A program made the position numbers and the translations under genes. Shown here piece after piece: positions 1 to 8,762 of a stretch of DNA of 42,505 nt (its first letter is position 1; every line of letters begins with the position of its first letter). The notes under the pieces were generated by a model that was given only the letters and a program-made list of their open reading frames with translations, was not told the DNA's origin and ran no database searches. Origin of the DNA: Undibacterium sp. (GTDB lineage: Bacteria; Pseudomonadota; Gammaproteobacteria; Burkholderiales; Burkholderiaceae_D); the NCBI RefSeq assembly GCF_030651495.1, contig NZ_JAUSFI010000085.1, forward strand, positions 1 through 42,505, given 5' to 3'.

Positions 1-68
1 TTGGCAAACACGTCAAGCTTCTTTTGCCGATGTTCTTGCGCAAATAAATCACCCATTTTGAATGTCAT
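1..68 (-). CDS. 5' end of an unidentified gene, cut by the left edge
   Basis: A minus-strand reading frame starts with ATG at 68-66 and runs off the window after about 22 codons, reading MTFKMGDLFAQEHRQKKLDV and onward. An AGGAAA ribosome-binding sequence lies just upstream of this ATG, which favours it over the in-frame ATG at 56-54. The visible peptide is hydrophilic and too short to assign to a family. The 180 bp between it and the ycaQ stop contain no recognisable gene. The start is reasonably supported; the function is unknown. Confidence 0.5.
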   Translation of the reverse strand, partial: MTFKMGDLFAQEHRQKKLDVFA

Positions 69-250
69 TTCTATTTCCTACCCGCTTGTTTGCAGAAAAA
101 TCGCTCTGATTGCTTAGACAGGTGGGTTTTTAGAAGTTCCCGAATGTGCATGCGCAATGTTCATGCGGGTTGCCGGCCCTTTTCGTGCCAGGAGGCGCAT
201 GGATATTGCGCTTGCTCTTTTAAAAGTGGTCGTATTTTTATGCGTCTAAA

Positions 251-1462
251 TCAAAATGCTTTTTTCAGCAACGCTGCCAATACAGGGGACTCACAATGCG
301 GCATGTGGATTGCTGGAGTTTGATGCCATTGCGCAAAACTCTTGATCGACTTGCCGATGTCATCGGCCAAGGCCTGACTGACGCGCACTTCTGGTTCTAG
401 GTAGAGTGCCTTGATTTCAAACACGCCATCCTTACGATGTGCTTTGGCGTCCATGCGGCCGATCAAGGCCCCACGTCGCAAGATCGGCAAGCTGAAATAG
501 CCATGGCGCCTTTTCGGGGCCGGTGTATAACATTCCAGCCTGTAATCAAAGTTAAATAATTCCAGAGCACGTTTTCTATCCCATACTACTGGGTCAAACG
601 GTGAGAGTATTTTTGTGCAGGTCGCCTTGAGCTGCTCTTCGGCAGCTTGTCGCAAGAGATTTTCGTGGTCTGGATGAATGTAGATAGGCTGATCCCAGCC
701 GTCAACTTGAGCGGTCAATAGTCGTCCTTGTTGCGCCAGGATGGAGGGATGAATTGCCGGATCTAATTTTTTCATGCGAAAGTAGTCTGCCACCCATTCG
801 GCTTTCGCGCAACCTAAGGCCCGAACCGCTAGTAAAACTTGTTGGCGTTGACAGTCAATCTGTCTTGGCAGGTCGACTTGATCGTTCCAGCGCGAGTGAA
901 CCCGCTCACGCAGATCGTAAATGCGTTGGAAATTAAGACGCCTGGCGACCATCAATTCGCCTATGGTGAACAAGACTTCGAGCGAGCGTTTTTCCGGTTT
1001 CCATTCCCACCAGCCACCGGCTTTGCCGTCTTTGCGTTCAAAGTCACTGGAACGCGTCTCACCATGTTGATGAATGTGCTGGCGAATTTGTTCGACCTGG
1101 GCTGCATTTTCACTCAGCCAGCGATGATTGTATTTCCAGCCCAGGCCTTGCGGCGACACCATCTGATGCCGGTATAAAGCGTAATCTTCTATCGGTAAAA
1201 AACACGCTTCATGTGACCAGTATTCAAAAATTTCACCTTCCGCGAGTAACTCATCAAGCCAACTGTTCTGGTAAGCGCCAAGACGGCTCCATAACACCAG
1301 ATAAGGACTGCGTGCCACGACATTGATGGTGTCGATCTGTAGCGCAGCCATCTGGCGTATGGTATGCAGGACATCTTTCTTGCTGGCTTTGTGGCCTAGC
1401 GGCGTTAGCAAGCCTTGCGCGGCCAAGTGCAGAGCTCGGGCAGAAGCGAGAGTGAGTTGCAT
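251..1462 (-). CDS. ycaQ: AlkX/YcaQ-like winged-helix DNA glycosylase (HTH_42)
   Basis: A 403-residue protein of the HTH_42 (DUF1006) family, the usual length for YcaQ/AlkX. Members are monofunctional DNA glycosylases that remove alkylated bases and unhook interstrand crosslinks. The family's Q-phi-D catalytic motif is visible as Q42-I43-D44 within AALQIDTINVVARSPYLV. D44, rather than Q, points to the YcaQ/AlkX branch instead of AlkZ (QxQ). The ATG at 1462 lies 18 bp after the trpS stop on the same strand, so the two are probably co-transcribed. No truncation is seen. The family call is firm; the activity is inferred from family knowledge. Confidence 0.87.
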   Translation of the reverse strand: MQLTLASARALHLAAQGLLTPLGHKASKKDVLHTIRQMAALQIDTINVVARSPYLVLWSRLGAYQNSWLDELLAEGEIFEYWSHEACFLPIEDYALYRHQMVSPQGLGWKYNHRWLSENAAQVEQIRQHIHQHGETRSSDFERKDGKAGGWWEWKPEKRSLEVLFTIGELMVARRLNFQRIYDLRERVHSRWNDQVDLPRQIDCQRQQVLLAVRALGCAKAEWVADYFRMKKLDPAIHPSILAQQGRLLTAQVDGWDQPIYIHPDHENLLRQAAEEQLKATCTKILSPFDPVVWDRKRALELFNFDYRLECYTPAPKRRHGYFSLPILRRGALIGRMDAKAHRKDGVFEIKALYLEPEVRVSQALADDIGKSIKSFAQWHQTPAIHMPHCESPVLAALLKKAF

Positions 1463-1480
1463 GCGTCTGTACGTATTTTT

Positions 1481-2509
1481 TTAGAAATAATTTAAGCCAA
1501 GAGCTGCCTTGACTTCATCCGTTGTTTTAGCAGCGATTTCCCTAGCTTTTTCCGTGCCTAACTTAAGCATTTGCAATACCTGCCCCCGGTCTTTTTCAAA
1601 TTCCTGACGGCGCTCGCGGATCGGTGCCAACATGTCTTGCAATATCCCTTCTAATCGCACCTTGACCTTGCCATCGCCCAAGCCACCACGCACATATTGA
1701 TCCTTCATTTCTTGCAAGGCGATTTTGTCAATATCAAAGGCATCCAGATAAATGAAGGCGACATTGCCTTCAAGATGACCGGGGTCTTCAACCCGTAAAT
1801 GCAGCGGGTCAGTGTAAATATTTCTGACTGCAGCTTTGATTTCAGCCGCAGTCGCTCCGAGGTTAATGCTATTGCCTAGAGATTTACTCATTTTGGCCTT
1901 ACCGTCTATACCGGGCAGACGACCGATTTCTGGCACCAAGGCTTCACATTCAACCAAAATATCTTGCTTAATTAGGCGATTGAAGCGCCGTACGATTTCA
2001 TTGGTTTGCTCTATCATTGGAATCTGGTCGTCCCCTACCGGTACCAAACTCGCTTTAAACGCCGTAATATCGGCAGCCTGACTCACTGGGTAAGTAAAAA
2101 ATCCGGCCGGAATGTCGCGTTCAAAATTGCGCAGAATGATTTCTTGTTTGATCGTTGGGTTGCGTTCTAAGCGCGCCACTGTTACCAGATTCATATAGTA
2201 AAAGGTGAGCTCGGTTAATTCTGGGATTTGTGACTGAATGAAAATAGTCGATTTGACGGGGTCAATGCCAACAGCCAGATAATCCAAGGCCACTTCGAGC
2301 ACATTGTTATGCACCTTGGCAGGATCATCCATATTGTCGGTCAGCGCTTGCGCATCAGCAATCATAATGTATTGCTGATATTGATGTTGGTACTTGACTC
2401 GGTTGCGCAAGCTGCCGACAAAGTGCCCTAAATGCAAAGGGCCGGTAGGACGGTCGCCCGTCAATATGAGGTGTTGCTTATCGGATGCGGGTACGTTGTT
2501 GTTGCTCAT
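1481..2509 (-). CDS. trpS: Tryptophan--tRNA ligase
   Basis: Class I aminoacyl-tRNA synthetase that charges tRNA-Trp in the cytoplasm. At 342 residues it has normal TrpRS length. The HIGH signature appears as HLGH at residues 26-29, after TGDRPTG, and the KMSKS loop is at residues 206-210. The ATG at 2509 follows a weak GGAAT ribosome-binding sequence. About 45 bp upstream is an intrinsic terminator on the same strand (2554-2583), so expression could be controlled by read-through of a leader transcript beginning near 2693. ycaQ follows at 18 bp. Confidence 0.97.
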   Translation of the reverse strand: MSNNNVPASDKQHLILTGDRPTGPLHLGHFVGSLRNRVKYQHQYQQYIMIADAQALTDNMDDPAKVHNNVLEVALDYLAVGIDPVKSTIFIQSQIPELTELTFYYMNLVTVARLERNPTIKQEIILRNFERDIPAGFFTYPVSQAADITAFKASLVPVGDDQIPMIEQTNEIVRRFNRLIKQDILVECEALVPEIGRLPGIDGKAKMSKSLGNSINLGATAAEIKAAVRNIYTDPLHLRVEDPGHLEGNVAFIYLDAFDIDKIALQEMKDQYVRGGLGDGKVKVRLEGILQDMLAPIRERRQEFEKDRGQVLQMLKLGTEKAREIAAKTTDEVKAALGLNYF

Positions 2510-2553
2510 GCTTATATTCCAGAGTGGTTGAGTGCCTGATTCAATATTTCGGG

Positions 2554-2583
2554 CAAAAAAAATGCCGCTCAGTGTGGCGGCAT
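2554..2583 (-). terminator. Intrinsic terminator between the leader RNA and trpS
   Basis: On the minus strand, ATGCCGC (2583-2577) pairs with GCGGCAT (2568-2562) around an 8-nt loop and is followed by eight T residues (2561-2554). The A-run precedes the hairpin on the plus strand, so it terminates only minus-strand transcripts. It lies upstream, not downstream, of trpS. Confidence 0.8.
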
Positions 2584-2693
2584 TGGTCTGATTGAATTCG
2601 GTATGATTATTTAATAACTTTCAATCGGAGTGCGCCATTCTGAGTTGAATAGCTGCACCAAGATATGTTTGAAAGGGTTTTTGCTTGATTCAT
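2554..2693 (-). ncRNA. Candidate small RNA or trpS leader transcript, with possible 28-codon ORF
   Basis: A minus-strand transcript of about 140 nt is predicted between a good promoter (TTGACA at 2729-2724, 18-bp spacer, CATTAT at 2705-2700) and a strong terminator hairpin ending at about 2554. An ATG at 2693-2691 opens a 28-codon frame ending TAA at 2609-2607; its peptide begins MNQAKTLSNISWCSYS and holds one Trp. The predicted transcription start coincides with that ATG, so the ORF would be leaderless or untranslated. It could be a stand-alone sRNA, a small protein gene, or an attenuator leader for trpS 45 bp downstream. The sequence alone does not decide among these. Confidence 0.5.
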
Positions 2694-2699
2694 ACTCGC

Positions 2700-2729
2700 A
2701 TAATGCCGTCAGGCCCGCTTTTTTGTCAA
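2700..2729 (-). promoter_or_regulatory. Sigma-70-like promoter upstream of the trpS leader
   Basis: Read on the minus strand, a perfect -35 TTGACA (2729-2724) is followed after 18 bp by a -10 CATTAT (2705-2700). The expected start is near 2693. It is the clearest promoter in the window and faces trpS. A weaker plus-strand promoter for hemC (TTGGCG at 2740, TATATT at 2764) may sit back to back with it. Confidence 0.6.
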
Positions 2730-2788
2730 GGAATGTCTATTGGCGCATGGTAAAATTAGATTCTATATTTATACTCTTTAGTTGAAAA

Positions 2789-3751
2789 ATGAAAGCAGCC
2801 GTCTTGAAGTATTCCCCTCCAGCTAAACTCATCATTGCCTCTCGTGAAAGCCGTCTTGCTATGTGGCAGGCCGAGCACGTGCGAGATCGTCTGGCCGCAC
2901 TTTATCCAGCATGCACAATTGAAATTCTCGGCATGACCACACGCGGTGATCAAATTCTTGACCGAGCGCTTTCTAAGGTCGGAGGCAAAGGTTTGTTTGT
3001 TAAAGAATTAGAAATGGCGATGGCCGAAGGGCGTGCGGACCTCGCGGTACACTCCTTAAAAGATGTTCCTATGGATTTGCCGGAAGGATTTGCGTTGGCA
3101 GCAATACTTGAACGTGAAGATCCGCGCGATGCTTTTGTTTCTAATAACTTTTCCTCGCTCGAGGATCTCCCTGCAGGTGCTGTCGTCGGCACTAGTAGTT
3201 TGCGTCGTCAGGCATTAATTTCCGCACGTTATCCTCATCTTGTGATTCATCCTTTGCGTGGCAATCTCGATACCCGTTTGCGTAAACTTGATCAGGGCGA
3301 CTACGCTGCGATTATTCTGGCCGCGGCTGGTTTGAAAAGACTTGGCCTGCCGCAAAGAATCCGGGCGTTTCTGGAGCCAGAGCAAAGCTTGCCTGCGGCA
3401 GGGCAGGGTGCGATGGCAATCGAGATACCATCTAATCGACCTGAGTTGCTTGAATGGTTGGCACCGTTAAATCATCTGACGAGTTCGCAGGCGGTCAGCG
3501 CTGAGCGCGCAGTATCTAAAGCTTTTGGTGGCAGTTGTCAGATTCCGCTGGCGGCTTTTGCAACGGTAATTGACGGCGATATGCATTTGCGTGCGATGGT
3601 CGCCACGCCCGACGGCAAACGCATTGCCAGCGCCGAAGTACGAGGTAACGCAGCGACTTATTTGGCGCTAGGCCTAGAGGTGGTTCAGGCCTTGTCGGAG
3701 CAGGATGCCGAAGCCATTCTGGCCGTCTGTAAAGCACAGATAGCTGAATAA
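2789..3751 (+). CDS. hemC: Porphobilinogen deaminase (hydroxymethylbilane synthase)
   Basis: Polymerises four porphobilinogen molecules into hydroxymethylbilane in haem biosynthesis. At 320 residues it has the usual length. The dipyrromethane cofactor-binding cysteine is C250 in [10 protein letters not shown]. The N-terminal [16 protein letters not shown] and the [11 protein letters not shown] segment are also family signatures. The ATG at 2789 has no clear Shine-Dalgarno sequence. It opens a plus-strand haem cluster hemC-hemD-hemX-hemY, with hemD beginning 38 bp after its stop. Confidence 0.97.
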   Translation: MKAAVLKYSPPAKLIIASRESRLAMWQAEHVRDRLAALYPACTIEILGMTTRGDQILDRALSKVGGKGLFVKELEMAMAEGRADLAVHSLKDVPMDLPEGFALAAILEREDPRDAFVSNNFSSLEDLPAGAVVGTSSLRRQALISARYPHLVIHPLRGNLDTRLRKLDQGDYAAIILAAAGLKRLGLPQRIRAFLEPEQSLPAAGQGAMAIEIPSNRPELLEWLAPLNHLTSSQAVSAERAVSKAFGGSCQIPLAAFATVIDGDMHLRAMVATPDGKRIASAEVRGNAATYLALGLEVVQALSEQDAEAILAVCKAQIAE

Positions 3752-3789
3752 ATTGGTGATCAGATGAATCAGCTTCATGTAACTATTTG

Positions 3790-4563
3790 ATGCGTAAAAC
3801 ACCTGTCATCATCACTAGACCGCAAGCCCAGTCTGAGGCATTTGCCAGAATGATTGCGTCTATCGGTCGCGAATCTAAAATTTTTCCTTTGATGGAGATC
3901 CATGCGCTGCCCGACAACACTGAGCTAGATGCCATTCTGGCGCAATTGTCTGATTTTGCGTTAGTAGCGTTCGTCAGTCCGAATGCAGTGGATGCGGTTT
4001 TTCTTCGCATTAAACATTGGCCATCGGATGTCGCGATTGCCGTGATGGGCGCGGGTAGCCGGGCGGCGTTGGCCGCACATGGCATTACCGACGCCAATAC
4101 CTGCATTATTAGCCCCACCAATCCGGATCGGACCGATTCTGAAACCTTGCTCGAAGAACTGGATCTGGATGGCTTACGAGCCAGTCGGGTGTTGATCGTG
4201 CGGGGTGAGACTGGCCGTGAATTGTTGGCGGATGCATTAAGAGAAAATTCTGTTTTTGTTACTCAGGTCGCGGCTTATCGTCGTGCAGCACCCGAGTTCA
4301 CGCAGCAAAGACAACAATGCTTATTTGAACTGTTATCGAGTGAAAATGAATGGGTGGTTACTAGTTCAGATGCACTCAGAACGATGTTGTTTTGGGCTGA
4401 GCAGCTTAACTTTGATGGCGCCGTCGCAAAAATGCAACACCAGCAACTCATTGTGCCACACGTCCGTATTGCAGAAACTGCAAAAATACTTGGATTTCAA
4501 TCCATTACCTTGACAGGTTCAGGCGACGAACGTCTGCTTGTCGCGTTACAATCTCATCTATGA
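3790..4563 (+). CDS. hemD: Uroporphyrinogen-III synthase
   Basis: Cyclises hydroxymethylbilane to uroporphyrinogen III, inverting ring D. The protein has about 257 residues and the two-lobed HemD pattern, opening PVIITRPQAQSEAFARMI. Sequence conservation in this family is low, so position after hemC and before hemX strengthens the call. A TTG codon lies directly before the chosen ATG at 3790; the ATG is the more likely start. Its stop overlaps the hemX start by 4 bp (ATGA at 4560-4563), indicating translational coupling. Confidence 0.92.
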   Translation: MRKTPVIITRPQAQSEAFARMIASIGRESKIFPLMEIHALPDNTELDAILAQLSDFALVAFVSPNAVDAVFLRIKHWPSDVAIAVMGAGSRAALAAHGITDANTCIISPTNPDRTDSETLLEELDLDGLRASRVLIVRGETGRELLADALRENSVFVTQVAAYRRAAPEFTQQRQQCLFELLSSENEWVVTSSDALRTMLFWAEQLNFDGAVAKMQHQQLIVPHVRIAETAKILGFQSITLTGSGDERLLVALQSHL

Positions 4564-5732
4564 GCGAACAGCAATCCCCCCCCGACGCCGTATCGACGGC
4601 CAATTCGACAGATCCCGTCATAAAACAGGCGGCAACGCAAGTTATACCCCAAGCATTGCAGGTAAGGAGGGCCGTTTGGACGGAACCTGCTTTCCTGATG
4701 TCAGGTGTACTTGCCGTTCTTTTGCTTGTCCAGTGGTGGACTTCGCAGGGGCAGATTTCCAGCCTGCGTGAAGAGGTTGCGCGTCGCTTGCAAAGCGCGG
4801 AGACGAATAGCAGCGAAACTAAAATTCTTGCAAAAACAGTACAAGACGCATCCAAAGAAATTCAGGCTAAGGTCATTTTATTGGAAGGCAAGCAAACAGA
4901 AGCGCAGAGTCAGCAGTTGGCACTTGAGCAGTTATATCAGGATTTATCCAAAAATCGTGACGAGTGGGCTCTGGCAGAAATTGAACAAGTGCTGTCAACC
5001 GCCAGCCAACAATTGCAATTGGCGGGCAATGTTCAAGGTGCACTGATTGCTCTTCAAAATGCGGATAGTCGACTTGCCAAATCCGAAAAACCACAATTCA
5101 TTACTATACGTCGTGCGATTGCCAAAGATATTGAAAAACTGAAGTCTTTACCGACTCTTGATTTGACTGGGATTGCTTTGCGCCTCGATAGTGTGATTGC
5201 GCAAGTTGATCATATTCCTTTGTGGTCAGATGAAAAATCGGTAGTGACTGCGACACCGCCTAAAGCGCCTTTGCGTATACTGCCAAAATCTAGCGCTGTG
5301 ACTTCCAATAATGGATCAAAACTTCCCTCTGACGAAATATTTGAAAATTCTTGGACCATGCGTATTCAGGATGGTTGGCAAAGTTTTTCCAGTGAGATGA
5401 TGAGCGAACTTAGGCAATTAATGCGGGTACGCAATGTGGAAACACCCGATGCCTTGTTACTCACACCATCACAAGGGTACTTTGCACGAGAAAATTTGAA
5501 GTTGCGTTTACTTAATGCACGCCTCGCACTATTGTCGCGTACAGAAGGTGCGTTTCGGAGCGACATGATCGCGGCACAGGATGCGATCACCAAATATTTT
5601 GATACACGAACAAAACAGGCTCAAACTGTTCAGGCCTTGCTTCGACAGGTTCAAGGCAGCAATTTATCTATAGAAATGCCGACATTGTCTGATAGTCTCA
5701 ATGCCGTACGTAATTACAAAGTGAAGCCATAA
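4560..5732 (+). CDS. hemX: HemX-like membrane-anchored coiled-coil protein
   Basis: A 390-residue HemX family protein. It has a short cytoplasmic N-terminus, one membrane segment near residues 43-60 (AFLMSGVLAVLLLVQWW), a Gln/Glu-rich coiled coil at about 65-125 and a helical C-terminal half. HemX proteins are often annotated as uroporphyrinogen-III methyltransferases because some are fused to that enzyme, but this protein shows no methyltransferase glycine motifs, so that label would be misleading. It overlaps hemD by 4 bp, and hemY starts 1 bp after its stop. Its exact role in haem synthesis is unknown. Confidence 0.9.
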   Translation: MSEQQSPPDAVSTANSTDPVIKQAATQVIPQALQVRRAVWTEPAFLMSGVLAVLLLVQWWTSQGQISSLREEVARRLQSAETNSSETKILAKTVQDASKEIQAKVILLEGKQTEAQSQQLALEQLYQDLSKNRDEWALAEIEQVLSTASQQLQLAGNVQGALIALQNADSRLAKSEKPQFITIRRAIAKDIEKLKSLPTLDLTGIALRLDSVIAQVDHIPLWSDEKSVVTATPPKAPLRILPKSSAVTSNNGSKLPSDEIFENSWTMRIQDGWQSFSSEMMSELRQLMRVRNVETPDALLLTPSQGYFARENLKLRLLNARLALLSRTEGAFRSDMIAAQDAITKYFDTRTKQAQTVQALLRQVQGSNLSIEMPTLSDSLNAVRNYKVKP

Positions 5733-5733
5733 C

Positions 5734-6930
5734 ATGCGTCTTTTTATACGGTTTCTTATTTTGTTTTCCCTGGCAGTGGGTCTTGCGATAGGCGCTCGCT
5801 TCAATCCAGGAAACGTGGTGTTGTTTTATCCGCCGTACAGGGTTGATCTGTCGCTGAACTTTTTTCTAGTTCTGCTACTGATTCTATTTGTATTGGTCTA
5901 TGTGCTGGTGCGCACTATAGTAGCAACCCAACAAATGCCGAAAAATGTTGCTGCTTACCGCAAGAGTAAACGTGAGAATGATAGTAATAAGGCTTTACGC
6001 GAGGCATTGAAAGCCTTATTTGAAGGACGCTTTGGCCATGCAGAAAAAGCGTCAATCCGCGCCGTGATTTTACCTGAAAATGCAGCGGTAGCAGCATTGG
6101 TTGGAGCACGTGCGGCACATTATATGAGCCAGTTCGAACGACGTGATTCATGGTTCACTAGTATCGAACACGATACTGCTTATAAGACCGCCCGTTTGGT
6201 CAGTATGACGGAATTGCTGGTAGATGAACATAAAGCGGAAAAGGCATTAGAGGCAGTGAAAGAGCTGAATACCAGCGGTACGAGACATATTCAAGTATTG
6301 CGCTGGTCACTCAAAGCAAATCAACAAGCCAAAAAATGGCCGGAGGTTTTAAAGTTAGTACGTGCTTTGGATAAACATCGTGCGTTGCATCCTGCACTAT
6401 CCAGTCGATTACGCGAGTTGGCATATGAGGACATGCTTAAAAATCAAGCTCATGATACGGAGTCGTTAAGGCGCGTTTGGTATGAAATTCCGTCTGCTGA
6501 TCGTAAGAATCGTTTCGTCGCTTTTACGGCAGCAACAGTTTTCAACGCAAGTGGCTTGTATGACGACGCAAGAACAATTATTGAAAAAGCATTAACTGAA
6601 GACTGGGATGATCGGCTGCTGCGGGCCTATCGCGACGCTTCCTCGTCGGAAGGATCCGCTTCTTTATTGTCTCAAATTGAGCATTGCGAACAATGGAAGG
6701 AGACGCGTCCGACAGATCCTGAGTTGGCACTGACTCTTGGAACTTTATGCCTTAAACAAAAATTATGGGGTAAGGCGCAGAGGCATATGGAGCAGGCTAT
6801 ATCTGACGCGGTTGAATCAAGAACAGTACGCGAAGCGAATCTGAAGCTGGCTCAATTGCACGAAGCCTTGGGACAAATTGAAGAAGCAGCACGGCATTAC
6901 CGTCTATGCGCTATTGCGACGATGTTATAG
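5734..6930 (+). CDS. hemY: HemY-like TPR membrane protein
   Basis: A 398-residue protein with the HemY_N region: two hydrophobic segments (about residues 3-20 and 38-62) followed by a long tetratricopeptide-like helical domain with repeated ALEAVKEL and EALGQIEEAARHYR-type helices. This is the proteobacterial HemY, not the Gram-positive protoporphyrinogen oxidase of the same name. It follows hemX after 1 bp and ends the haem operon. Its likely role, by family and context, is scaffolding late tetrapyrrole enzymes at the inner membrane; this is inference. Confidence 0.91.
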   Translation: MRLFIRFLILFSLAVGLAIGARFNPGNVVLFYPPYRVDLSLNFFLVLLLILFVLVYVLVRTIVATQQMPKNVAAYRKSKRENDSNKALREALKALFEGRFGHAEKASIRAVILPENAAVAALVGARAAHYMSQFERRDSWFTSIEHDTAYKTARLVSMTELLVDEHKAEKALEAVKELNTSGTRHIQVLRWSLKANQQAKKWPEVLKLVRALDKHRALHPALSSRLRELAYEDMLKNQAHDTESLRRVWYEIPSADRKNRFVAFTAATVFNASGLYDDARTIIEKALTEDWDDRLLRAYRDASSSEGSASLLSQIEHCEQWKETRPTDPELALTLGTLCLKQKLWGKAQRHMEQAISDAVESRTVREANLKLAQLHEALGQIEEAARHYRLCAIATML

Positions 6931-7028
6931 GTATTGATCTGCTGCAATGCACAACTACTGTGTAAAAGTATATATAATCTTGCCTATCGATTCCAAAACA
7001 TTCGAATTTTTCACTTTGAAAGAGCACC

Positions 7029-7565
7029 ATGAGCTTAAATAACGTCCCTGCAGGTCGTGATCTACCCAACGATTTTAATGTCGTCATCGAAATTCCGATG
7101 AATGCAGATCCTATTAAGTATGAAGTAGATAAAGAGACCGGTGCTATTTTTGTTGATCGTTTCATGGGAACCGCCATGCACTACCCATGTAATTACGGCT
7201 ATGTACCGAATACGATTGCTGGGGATGGCGATCCTGTTGATGTATTGGTCATTACTCCGTTTCCTCTGATTCCGGGTGTTGTTGTGCGTTGTCGTCCAAT
7301 CGGTATTTTGAAAATGACGGATGAGGCGGGGCGCGACGGAAAAGTCCTCGCTGTACCTATTGATAAAATATTGTCAATTTATACCCATTGGCAAAAACCT
7401 GAGGATATGAATGAATTGCGCTTGAGACAAATTCAGCATTTCTTTGAACACTACAAGGATCTTGAAAAAGGTAAATGGGTCAAAGTAGAAGGATGGGGCG
7501 GCCCTGACGACGCCAAAACAGAAATTCTTGAAGGTGTTGAAAATTATAAAAAGTCGCAAGCATAA
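7029..7565 (+). CDS. ppa: Inorganic pyrophosphatase
   Basis: Cytosolic family I pyrophosphatase that hydrolyses PPi to phosphate and pulls biosynthetic reactions forward. At 178 residues it has the usual bacterial length. The metal-binding signature D66-G-D68-P-V-D71 (DGDPVDVLV) is intact, as are upstream E and Y residues of the active site. It starts 98 bp after hemY, apparently as its own unit, and is followed by a strong bidirectional terminator at 7613-7641. Confidence 0.97.
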   Translation: MSLNNVPAGRDLPNDFNVVIEIPMNADPIKYEVDKETGAIFVDRFMGTAMHYPCNYGYVPNTIAGDGDPVDVLVITPFPLIPGVVVRCRPIGILKMTDEAGRDGKVLAVPIDKILSIYTHWQKPEDMNELRLRQIQHFFEHYKDLEKGKWVKVEGWGGPDDAKTEILEGVENYKKSQA

Positions 7566-7612
7566 CTGACTATATGTAAAACATAATGCAAGTATTAAAA
7601 AATTGCAACATG

Positions 7613-7641
7613 AAAAAAAGCACATTTATTGTGCTTTTTTT
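7613..7641. terminator. Bidirectional terminator between ppa and the kinase gene
   Basis: AAAAAAAGCAC (7613-7623) pairs with GTGCTTTTTTT (7631-7641) around a 7-nt loop. Each strand ends in a T-run, so it can stop both ppa (plus) and the converging kinase gene (minus). Confidence 0.85.
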
Positions 7642-7665
7642 ATTGATTTAATTTGAAATGCAGAT

Positions 7666-8703
7666 TTATCGCATCATAGAGGATAGCACCACGCCAATCA
7701 CAATTAGTAAGGCAACACAACTCAGCCAAAATAATGTGCTTTTTTCAGACGAGACTGAAGACTCTATATTGTGCGCCTGGGAAGCTTCAACACGCCTTTG
7801 TTTTAATCGTTTGTCTCGCATTAAAAATTTTTGCAATGCTTGCGCCATCTCATCTGCATTCTTATAGCGGGCTACAGGATCTTTTTGCATCGCTTTCATG
7901 ACAATATAAGATAATTTTTCTGGGACATTGGGGCTGACTTTTGAAGGTGATTTTGGTATTTTATGAGCAATTTGATGTAGTAAATTATCTATATCATGAG
8001 ACTGAAATGGCTTTTGTTGCGTAAGCATTTCATACATGACAACTCCAAGAGAGTATACGTCGGTTAATGCATTCACTTGCTGACCCATTGCCTGTTCTCG
8101 CGACATGTAATTGGGCGTTCCCAGAATATTGTTGTTGAACAAGGTTTTAGCAGGTTGTCCATTGTCATCTAAGACACGGTTGGGCATGCGGGCAATACCG
8201 AAATCCACTACTTTCGGTTGATTGTTAGGAAGAATAAAAATATTAGCAGGTTTGATGTCGCGGTGAATAACACCATGATCATGTGCATAGGCTAGTGCCT
8301 CTGCAATTTTACTTATAATATTTGCAATTTCTATAATGTCAAAACGTTTGCCGCTTGCCATTATTTCGCGTAAATCTTTACCTTGCAAAAACTCCATTGC
8401 TATGAAGGTTGTTCCTCCCTCGCTGGATGCATCGTATATTGTCACGATATTGGGATGTGATAAACGCCCTGCAGCGCGTGCCTCGTTAATAAATTGTTGC
8501 TCGCGCTGCTTTTTGTCGGCGATACCAACGGTAGTCGATAGAATTTTAATCGCGACATCGCGGTCGATGACTGGGTCATGGCCCAAAAATACTGTGCCAT
8601 TTGACCCCTTTCCCAATTTATCTGTAATGGAAAAGCGCCCGATACGTCGCGTTGAAACTGTTATACCATTATTGGAATTGAGGGGATTAGTATTCATGAT
8701 CAT
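7666..8703 (-). CDS. Tail-anchored Hanks-type serine/threonine protein kinase
   Basis: A 345-residue eukaryotic-type kinase. The glycine loop is GKGSNGTVFLG (31-41), the ATP lysine K53 (VAIK), the catalytic loop HRDIKPAN (from 147) and the metal motif DFG (167-169). The APE/PEQ segment at the end of the activation loop reads YMSREQ (R202) where bacterial kinases normally have SPEQ. A Lys/Arg-rich linker leads to one C-terminal membrane helix at about 325-345, so the catalytic domain should face the cytoplasm; no PASTA or other sensor domain follows. A second in-frame ATG lies at 8697. Substrate unknown; no phosphatase gene is adjacent. Confidence 0.92.
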   Translation of the reverse strand: MIMNTNPLNSNNGITVSTRRIGRFSITDKLGKGSNGTVFLGHDPVIDRDVAIKILSTTVGIADKKQREQQFINEARAAGRLSHPNIVTIYDASSEGGTTFIAMEFLQGKDLREIMASGKRFDIIEIANIISKIAEALAYAHDHGVIHRDIKPANIFILPNNQPKVVDFGIARMPNRVLDDNGQPAKTLFNNNILGTPNYMSREQAMGQQVNALTDVYSLGVVMYEMLTQQKPFQSHDIDNLLHQIAHKIPKSPSKVSPNVPEKLSYIVMKAMQKDPVARYKNADEMAQALQKFLMRDKRLKQRRVEASQAHNIESSVSSEKSTLFWLSCVALLIVIGVVLSSMMR

Positions 8704-8762
8704 TTTTACAGCATGCCTTGCTCTGAACTAAATTTCAAGTACTTCCTATAGCGTGGTTGAAA

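Noticed and set aside
839..1177. Plus-strand 112-residue open frame
   Set aside because: It is a shadow of ycaQ on the opposite strand with no family features.
4560..5732. Uroporphyrinogen-III C-methyltransferase activity for HemX
   Set aside because: The protein has only a membrane helix, coiled coil and helical region, with no methyltransferase motifs.
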